Notes under the pieces: model-generated | Database searches by the model: none | Seen by the model: the letters and a program-made list of their open reading frames with translations, nothing else | What the model was told of the DNA's origin: nothing | From: Cladochytrium replicatum | Taxonomy: Eukaryota; Chytridiomycota; Chytridiomycetes; Cladochytriales; Cladochytriaceae | Length of the DNA: 64,000 nucleotides | Direction: 5' to 3' | Assembly (NCBI GenBank): GCA_025526935.1 | Contig: JAHLKD010000079.1 | Coordinates: 1 to 64,000 of the forward strand | Position numbers and translations under genes: made by a program | Shown: piece by piece, positions 57,608 through 64,000 of the stretch | How the letters are laid out: every line of letters begins with the position of its first letter | Position numbering within the stretch: the stretch's first letter is position 1

Positions 57608-58290
57608 GTTTGGATGGGATTTGAGTGTGGGTGCGGGGGGTGTGCTCGTATTTATGTGAGGGACGCGATTAGAAAGTGGAGAGCACACCGTTTGAGAAAC
57701 GCGATTAAAGTCGAAGGTAAGGTGATCGGAGGATTATGTGGAGAGTGTAGGAGAGAGTCTAGGCTTTGTGATTGGTATTGTGAGTGATTGGAACAGAGAA
57801 TTGCGAGTCTTCCTAATGAGATTGGTACAGTATAGATACATACTGATTCAATCGCATTTTCTTTGAATGAGAAATAGATTTATTACGCATAAGCACAGTG
57901 GCGGACTCCTATGTTGAGCACTAGTGAATGGTTGCGACCCATGCATGGCATGAGCGTGAGAAGCCAGTTCTGGTGCTGCGGTTCTGGCTCTAGAAAGCCC
58001 TATACCATGCTGAAGCGTACCAAAGAGCACCCAGCCAGAGGAATCACATCAGCATAAGCGAAAAAGGAGGAGCAGCGAGACGGGCCCCGGTTCAGGGGAA
58101 CAGCATCCGACCCGCCAACGAGCTAGAAAGCGATCGTAAGAATTTCTTATTTCGATAATGCGTCATACTTGCATTGCTTTAGTCAATTATTGCTTGAGGG
58201 AGACGGTTGTTGTTGCTGCCGCTCTGATGACATAACTAAACGTCTATAAGTCCAAGCACGGAAACCCTTCCAGTCTCCCTGCAACTCAAA
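57608..58290. other. Divergent intergenic region
   Basis: Upstream region shared by the two-helix protein (minus) and the small heat shock gene (plus). Nothing else recognised. Confidence 0.45.
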
Positions 58291-58886
58291 ATGAGCACCT
58301 CTTACGAAAATTATGCTCAAGATCCCTTCTTCCAAAGTCTCATGGACCCCGCCTTCGGAATCGAAAATGTCTTTCCCCGCCACGTTCCCTCCAGGCTCGT
58401 CCATACCGTTCGGGGCGATTTGCTCTGGAGACCCGCAGCTGATATCTGGGACAGCGAGGACGGGACCGTGGTTGTTCATCTTGATTTGCCGGGCGTGAAG
58501 CGCGAGGAAATCGCAATCGATGCCGGACCTGAACAGATCACCATTCATGGGTGAGTGGACGGAAACATTCAAATTGTTGATGGCCGACGATGCGTCAATA
58601 GAAATCATGCTGCACCGGAGGGCTTGAGGCTGCATTCGAGAGCTAAACGTTGGAAAGTATGAAAACACTCCAATAATTTCCAATTACCGTCTCTGATTGA
58701 ACATTGCAAGATTTGCAAGATTTCGAAAGATCGTGAGACTTCCCACAGGAATGGATTGACAAGGTACATAGCGCAAGATACACGCGATATATTTGTGTGT
58801 TTTGACGACCTATTTCAATTCTTTGTTAGATTCAAGCTCATTACGAAAACGGAATGCTCGAGGTTCGTTTGAATCCTGGGGAATAA
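58291..58886 (+). CDS. Small heat shock protein (Hsp20/alpha-crystallin), splice model uncertain
   Basis: Exon 1 58291-58550 encodes an Hsp20 N-terminus and most of the alpha-crystallin domain (WRPAADIWDSEDGTVVVHLD, GVKREEIAIDAGPEQITIHG). Exon 2 58602-58656 follows in phase (NHAAPEGLRLHSRAKRWK). The conserved strand RFRKIVRLPTGMD is visible at 58718-58756, and the final IQAHYENGMLEVRLNPGE ends at TAA 58886 (exon 58830-58886). The last two are in different frames and cannot both be joined to exon 2 by normal splice sites. The only phase-consistent path uses a 15-nt exon (58749-58763) and drops the RFRKIVRLP strand. Either the gene is newly broken or a base is wrong. Confidence 0.65.
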
Positions 58887-59499
58887 GGCAGCCCTCTCAC
58901 ACTATGCGGTTGATCGGTGGACTTTTTAGCTCCGTGTACCTCGAGCAGAACATGGGACGACGAAGAGGATTACGATCGAGTATTGTTCGACTCCCACAGT
59001 AACCGATTGCCTTTTGTTTTGTACATATTTCCCTCTTTATGTTTCACTCTGAGACAAGTGTTTAACAACTTCAGACAATGTTGTTGCGATGTGAATCAAA
59101 ACTTCAAAGATAACGTACGACGACGAAGAATATTATTGTACATATTCTGCTCAACTACTGAACTTCACAATGTCGTTGTGATAGCTGGACATGATGAAAT
59201 TTCAGAATAGAACCTTCCAAAAGTTGCTTTACACCTTTCATCTGGTCCATTCAGCCCAAAATTTCCAGTTCCGATCATTCCAAGTGCTGATCGACTGGCA
59301 CAATTGACAATCCAGTTAGTCAATGAAGATTCGGTTTGGTATCATTTCCAGTTTCATGTCGCTCCATGCGAGGAAGAAAAAACAACAAAATGCTTCAGGT
59401 TCTTTCAGAACATTTATGGGGTCTCTCCTATCCAGGTGACGGAAAGAGAACATCATAGAAATTAGGCTCATCACACAAAAAAAAATTCCCCAAAAGTTC
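58887..59499. other. Convergent intergenic region
   Basis: Lies between the Hsp20 gene and the GH30 gene. Nothing recognised. Confidence 0.45.
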
Positions 59500-61672
59500 T
59501 TAAACAGCTGTGACTTTCCACTGCTGGTTCGTGCCGCTGTTGGGCCTGTACGTCGACACCTGCGCATTTTCAGCCGTCGACTGGTTCCCCACATCCAGAA
59601 TCGCCCTAACAGCCGCACTGACGACCGTGAACGCCCCATCTCCCGAAGTGCTGAGAAGCCATTGTGCCGTAACAGGAACAGAAGAAGTAGTGGTGGAATC
59701 GGTCTCGAAGAGCGGTGTGCCTGTAGACGACACCGCGAGACGTTTGCCGGTGCCGACGTTCACGATGACAAAGCGGTCGCGGGAGGAGTATGTGCCCGTG
59801 CTGAGACGGCGGAACGTCCAGCGCTGGTTCAGGGACGAGGAGTTGAGTGATGCGATCACGAGGGATGCGCCGTCGGAGGACGGCTGGAGGTACTTCGACG
59901 ACTGGACTCCCTGGAGACGGTATGATTTCGAAGCCTGGATGATGGCGGAGGATTCGAGGACACCAGAGACGCCGTCCACGATGAGTGTGGAGACGGATGA
60001 AGCGGGGACAGTCACCACGGCTTTCTTGTTTGCAACTGCGACTGCGGCACCCTTTACCAGCGCACCAGTCTCGGTGGAAACCACTGGCGTCACAGTCGCA
60101 GCATTCGAAACATCAGAGAACCCAGAAAAGTCCAGCGTGAGATCCCGCGCGTCCGTTCCCGCGTTCACATGAACAAGCACAGCACCAGAACCATCCGCTT
60201 TAATCGCCGCTACCGTATTTGTGTTCCCCGCAAGCCTCACAAACCGGTCGTTCGGCCGGATGTAGTGCGTAAACTGTCTCACCGTGTTGTATTTCGTGTT
60301 TGTAAGGATTGGACACGTCGCTATCGTGCTTGAAGAAGTGCAGTTGAACGGAATGTGGATCTCGCCCCACTGCTTCGCGTCTCCCGTGAGCGTGCCCGAG
60401 CCCGACTCGATCGGCTGCCACAGAACCCAAGCAGTAGGCTCCAGCAAGCGGATATCATCGACGATGTGTTGCGCGAATCCAAGTCCCGAATCCATGCTCG
60501 TGAACGAACTGCCCCACGTCCCTTCAACCTCGCTCATCCACAGCGGTTTCCCAGCAGATTTTGCAATGTCCCGCGGACCAGGTCGGTTGTCCGTGCCGTA
60601 AGTATGCACGTTCAACTGGTCCACCGCCGCCATACCAGCGGAACTCCAGCCGTAATAATCCGTGACGAAAATACCGGGGTTCGTCTCGTCCGGCGCAGAC
60701 ACCAGCGCACTCGTAGATGAAGACGCAAGCCTGTTCTTCAACGCAACGACGACGTTGCTCTGCATCGCCGGGCCGACGTGGCAACCTTCCTGTTTCGCGC
60801 TGGGCACACCGTTCGTGAGCGTCGTAGCCCAGTAGTTTGTGTTGGGCTCGTTGATCGGTTCGATCGTGTCGATCTTGATCCCGTGCGCTTCCTCGAGTTT
60901 CTCAGTAACCCGAACCAGGTACGTCGCGAAATCAGCCACCTTTTCGCTTCTGATCTGCTCGGCGTTCGCATCGAACCCGCCGGAGACGTAGCCGGACACG
61001 GTTTGGAACCAGGGAGGGGAGTTGCTGAAAACTTCCCATGCGGTGACTTTGGACTTGATCTGGTCGATCCACCACCGCTGGTTCGGGTCAGCGTCCCAGT
61101 TCCAGTTGTTGGGGTTATTCGGATCCCACCAGTCCTTGTCGTTTGGTCCAAAGGTGGCATTCGGCGACTTCCACCATCCTGGAACAGCGTGACCGGCACT
61201 AGTCACCCTAGACATTAGCCATGCAAATTCTGGTCGGTCACTGGGCCGGACATTATGGACCCTTACATCATGTAGTCCTTTACGTTCGGGGCGTTCCCGC
61301 CACCGATATTGTATCGGGCAATGTTGAGGTTCAATCCGTCCTCTCCAAACAGCATGTCCACAAGCTTGTTTCGGATCTCGTCGGGGTATCCACCCGTCAC
61401 AACGGACATCCACGCCAAGCTCGTTCCCCAGCCCTGGAACGGTGGTTGCTGGTACGACGGGTCAACAACAATGTTAACCGCAGTCGCACGTTCGCTGAGC
61501 CGATGTTCCCTTTCGACATCAATCTACGCATGGGAAACGAAGGTATAAGTGCCAACTATCCGTACTATTTGTATGAAAGCTTACTTACGGGCGAGGAGGC
61601 AACGAGCTGGTTGGTGAGCAGCAAACCCGCGACCACAGCGTTGGCCGTGATTTTGGAGAGGATCCCAACCAT
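59500..61672 (-). CDS. Secreted glycoside hydrolase family 30 enzyme with ricin-type lectin domain
   Basis: Three exons in phase: 61672-61589, 61523-61267, 61207-59500 (introns 65 and 59 bp). The product has 682 residues. A signal peptide (AVVAGLLLTNQLVAS) is followed by the GH30 TIM barrel: GWGTSLAWMSVV, NIARYNIGGGN, the acid/base glutamate in EPINEPNTNYW (about residue 234) and the nucleophile in WMSEVEGTWG (about 340). A beta domain comes next, then a C-terminal ricin B/CBM13 lectin domain (SYRLQGVQSSKYLQ, LNQRWTF, NQQWKV). GH30 includes endo-beta-1,6-galactanases and related enzymes; the GWGTS...AW and WxxxxG layout is closest to the fungal galactanase group. The role would be extracellular polysaccharide breakdown; exact substrate is inference. 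Confidence 0.9.
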
Positions 61673-61826
61673 CGAGAGTTGTTGAATCGTCGAAAAGGAG
61701 GTGTTCCGAAGCTTTTAAACCCATTTCATCAAATTTTCAAATCGCCGTGCTGAATCAATCATGAGACGCGGTGGGTGTGGGTGTGAAAATTTTTTGGGTT
61801 GATTAAAATTTAAACAGACTCAAGAC

Positions 61827-63565
61827 TCAGAGCATGCTGCTGATGCTTCTTGCTGCAGCCCGCAACAGCATGGGTACCCGCTTACCACGCTCGATGCTTG
61901 AAGCTGCAGGCATCTCTTTTGCGTCGGACATGATCACATCCACGTTTCGTTGGAGTCGATCCATCACAGCCGCATCCTCGCTAACCAAGTATATCTGGCT
62001 CTCCAAATCCCGTTCTTGCGATCGATGACCATAATTGGACGATCCAATGGTCGCCAGCCTCATCTTTCCCTCATATTCGCACCATAACCCTACAACAAGC
62101 TTCGCTTTCAATCAATGCTTTCACTATGTTATTGCTACATACGTACCTTTTGCATGGAAGGTCCATCCGGTTCGGTCGTACTCGTAGAGTGTGATCTGCT
62201 CGCGACGCAACGACCCCAACTCGCGGACAAACTTTGAAGTCAGGTATGCGTACGCATCTGGGATGTAGCCAGAAACTCCTTTGGATCCATAAAAGCCGTT
62301 CGCCTATTCTGCAACTGAGCGATTGCAACATTGTCAAAGTGTGTATTGTGGAATACCTGCGGAGATGCCGATATGATTCTGTACTCGGCTGTACCCTCCT
62401 TGATGTATTTGATGATTCGAGGTGTCAGGTTGAGATACGGTGAGCTGAGTGTCACTCTCCATGCTGATGTCGACGCTGATTGGTCCCTGTGATCAGTGTG
62501 ATTGATGACCGACATCACTTCGTCCAACGCCCTTTCCTCGTCACGAATATCAAGATGTCCCAGCTGCAGCGTTGGGACCAGGCACGTCGGGGTATCACCA
62601 GAGGCAACAGTTGCCGTTCGTGCTGAGTCATGGGCTGTCGAGGATCTATCAATCAATGTCGCCTTCTTCCACCGATCCCCAAAATCCATCAGCTGTCTTC
62701 GTGCCGAGCCGTTCGGATCTGCACTGTCTGCTGAACTCAACTTGGACACTGTCCCAGCAAGATCCTCGTAATAGTCTCCAAGTTTCCTCATATTTCGAAA
62801 CACCACGTAACGATCTTGTCGATTTGTAAAGTAGTCCGTGTTCAAGTTTGCACTGTCGAGGAACAATGTTTAGCATCTCCATCCCAAAAACATCCACTCG
62901 CCAAACTCACCCACTCACCACCACGTCATCATCGAACACAAAGGCTTTGACATGCATCAGCCCAAACCCCTCATTGAACCGTGGCGGAACCAATCGTTTC
63001 TTCCACCCGCGCAGATTCAGTGTTTCGTACAGAGAGAGTTGAAGTGTCGATGGATAACGAGATAGAAGAGGTTGAAGTATGGATACCGAGCTTCCTTTAG
63101 GACCCCCACGCGTCCCTCTCAGCCCATCCAAAACGATATGAATCTTCTTGGATGGTGATTGTTCGAGCGATTTAGCTATTACGTCCACCTACGCTGTGTT
63201 TTCAGTGATTACGATGATTGTGCTGGGATCAGCTTGAATTACATACCAGCTCTGCTTCGGTGTGTCCGATGTACAGCGAAAACAGGATGACACGTCTCGT
63301 TGCGTTCAAGATCCCGTTCTGAGATTAAAAGAAAGGCATTCTCAGTGGATACTAATTTCGTTTTTCCAACGTCCGTGCAAGAAAGTACCTTAATTTCATC
63401 ATAAAAATGCGATGGATAGTCGACAACTTCCACGTTACCTGATGAACCCACAGGGAACGAAGGACCTGCAGCCAGCAGACTCCGGAAAGGGCTGCCCGAC
63501 AAGGCTCTCACTCCCGCCCCCGCCCTTCCTTTCGCTGCCATTCGAGCCCCCAGCAGCCAATTCAT
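61827..63565 (-). CDS. PGS1: Phosphatidylglycerophosphate synthase (PGS1)
   Basis: Six exons in phase: 63565-63389, 63318-63247, 63188-62911, 62852-62357, 62303-62147, 62089-61827 (introns 53-70 bp). The product has 480 residues. Two HKD phospholipase-D-type catalytic motifs are seen: HVKAFVFDDDVVVSGANLNT followed by DYFTNRQDRY, and HAKG(L)WCEYEGKMRLATIGSS split over intron 5. The N-terminus is Arg/Ala-rich without acidic residues (LLGARMAAKGRAGAGVRALS), a mitochondrial targeting sequence. PGS1 makes phosphatidylglycerophosphate from CDP-diacylglycerol and glycerol-3-phosphate, the committed step to cardiolipin. It is divergent from the gene at 63658, with only 92 bp between the start codons. 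Confidence 0.92.
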
Positions 63566-63657
63566 CGTTCTTTTTCGTTCTTTTTTGTTTCCCTTCCCAG
63601 CCACCTGTTGGCTCCTGGTGTAAATTTTCACTTTCCTACCCTGAATTCAACGGGAGG

Positions 63658-64000
63658 ATGGCGGACAGCCCAAAGGCCATTGGCAAGCTGAAGGCCGCAA
63701 GCTTCTGGCTTCAGAAGGAGAAGGAGGCCCTTGCCCCTGCATCGCCAACTTCGGATTCGCCTGCCCCGCGCTCGACTCGCCGTGTCTCGGACAGCACCCT
63801 CAAACTCGCCGACTCGGAACAGCTCTTCGGCTCGAGAACTGGCCCGACAGACGTTCCGCTCTCGCCAGCGAAAGTGAAGAGGAGTACGAGTTTCAGTGAG
63901 ACGCGCGACCTGTTCTCTGCCGAGAAGAAGTCTGTCGCAGCTACAACCACAACCACTCAAACACCCCTTTCCACCACCCCAGTCGCAACGACTCCTGCTC
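63658..64000 (+). CDS. 5' end of an unrecognised Ser/Thr/Pro-rich gene (runs off the edge)
   Basis: ATG 63658 (MADSPKAIGKLKAASFWLQK) opens a frame that stays open to the end of the window (114 codons). Rich in Ser, Thr, Pro, Ala and Lys with probable phosphorylation sites (RSTRRVSDSTLK, VKRSTSFSE); it looks disordered. No domain recognised in the part seen. Confidence 0.65.
   Translation, partial: MADSPKAIGKLKAASFWLQKEKEALAPASPTSDSPAPRSTRRVSDSTLKLADSEQLFGSRTGPTDVPLSPAKVKRSTSFSETRDLFSAEKKSVAATTTTTQTPLSTTPVATTPA

Noticed and set aside
1-64000. tRNA, rRNA genes and CRISPR arrays
   Set aside because: I looked for T-arm-like GGTTCGA words on both strands; hits lay inside coding exons or the LTR without cloverleaf partners. 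No rRNA-like blocks or regularly spaced identical repeats with unique spacers were seen.

Overview
The window looks like the left end of a chytrid-type (early-diverging) fungal chromosome. It opens with a tandem telomere array (1-142) and then falls into two parts. Short introns (about 47-85 bp, GTRNGT donors, CTAAC-like branch sites) interrupt almost every long gene. The gene content is fungal: RSC/SWI-SNF ATPase, a chitin synthase remnant, OrsD/DUF3505-type subtelomeric genes, GH30 hydrolase, AAAP permease.

Subtelomere, about 0.14-16.8 kb: an NB-ARC/TPR gene cut off by the telomere; two halves of an OrsD/DUF3505-like gene in opposite orientation, joined by an inverted repeat of about 400 bp; minisatellites; a decayed PCBP-type KH gene; one intact short-chain dehydrogenase; a LINE 3' end; a fossil copia gag piece. 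Most reading frames here are broken.

Core block 1, 16.8-23.6 kb: SNF2/STH1 ATPase (6 exons) and RCC1 (6 exons), both on the minus strand. An accessory island follows (25.3-32.5 kb): a 158-bp tandem duplication, a Ty1/copia element with two LTRs, a chitin synthase C-terminal remnant, and two tandem nucleotidyltransferase genes, one intact and one decayed.

Core block 2, 32.7-64 kb: AAAP transporter (8 exons), tetraspanin-like protein, single-pass surface protein, MFS transporter, three tandem paralogous seven-helix membrane genes, a small F-box/ankyrin-like gene, a mucin-like membrane protein, RTP1/TANGO6 (13 exons), a two-helix membrane protein, a small heat shock gene whose 3' part does not splice cleanly, a secreted GH30 glycosidase with a ricin-type lectin domain, PGS1, and the start of a gene that runs off the right edge.

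Exon boundaries were worked out by hand from splice signals and phase. For the large genes every exon-exon phase closes, which supports both the models and the sequence quality, so the frame breaks in the subtelomere are probably real. Family names rest on motif recognition only; no database search was possible.
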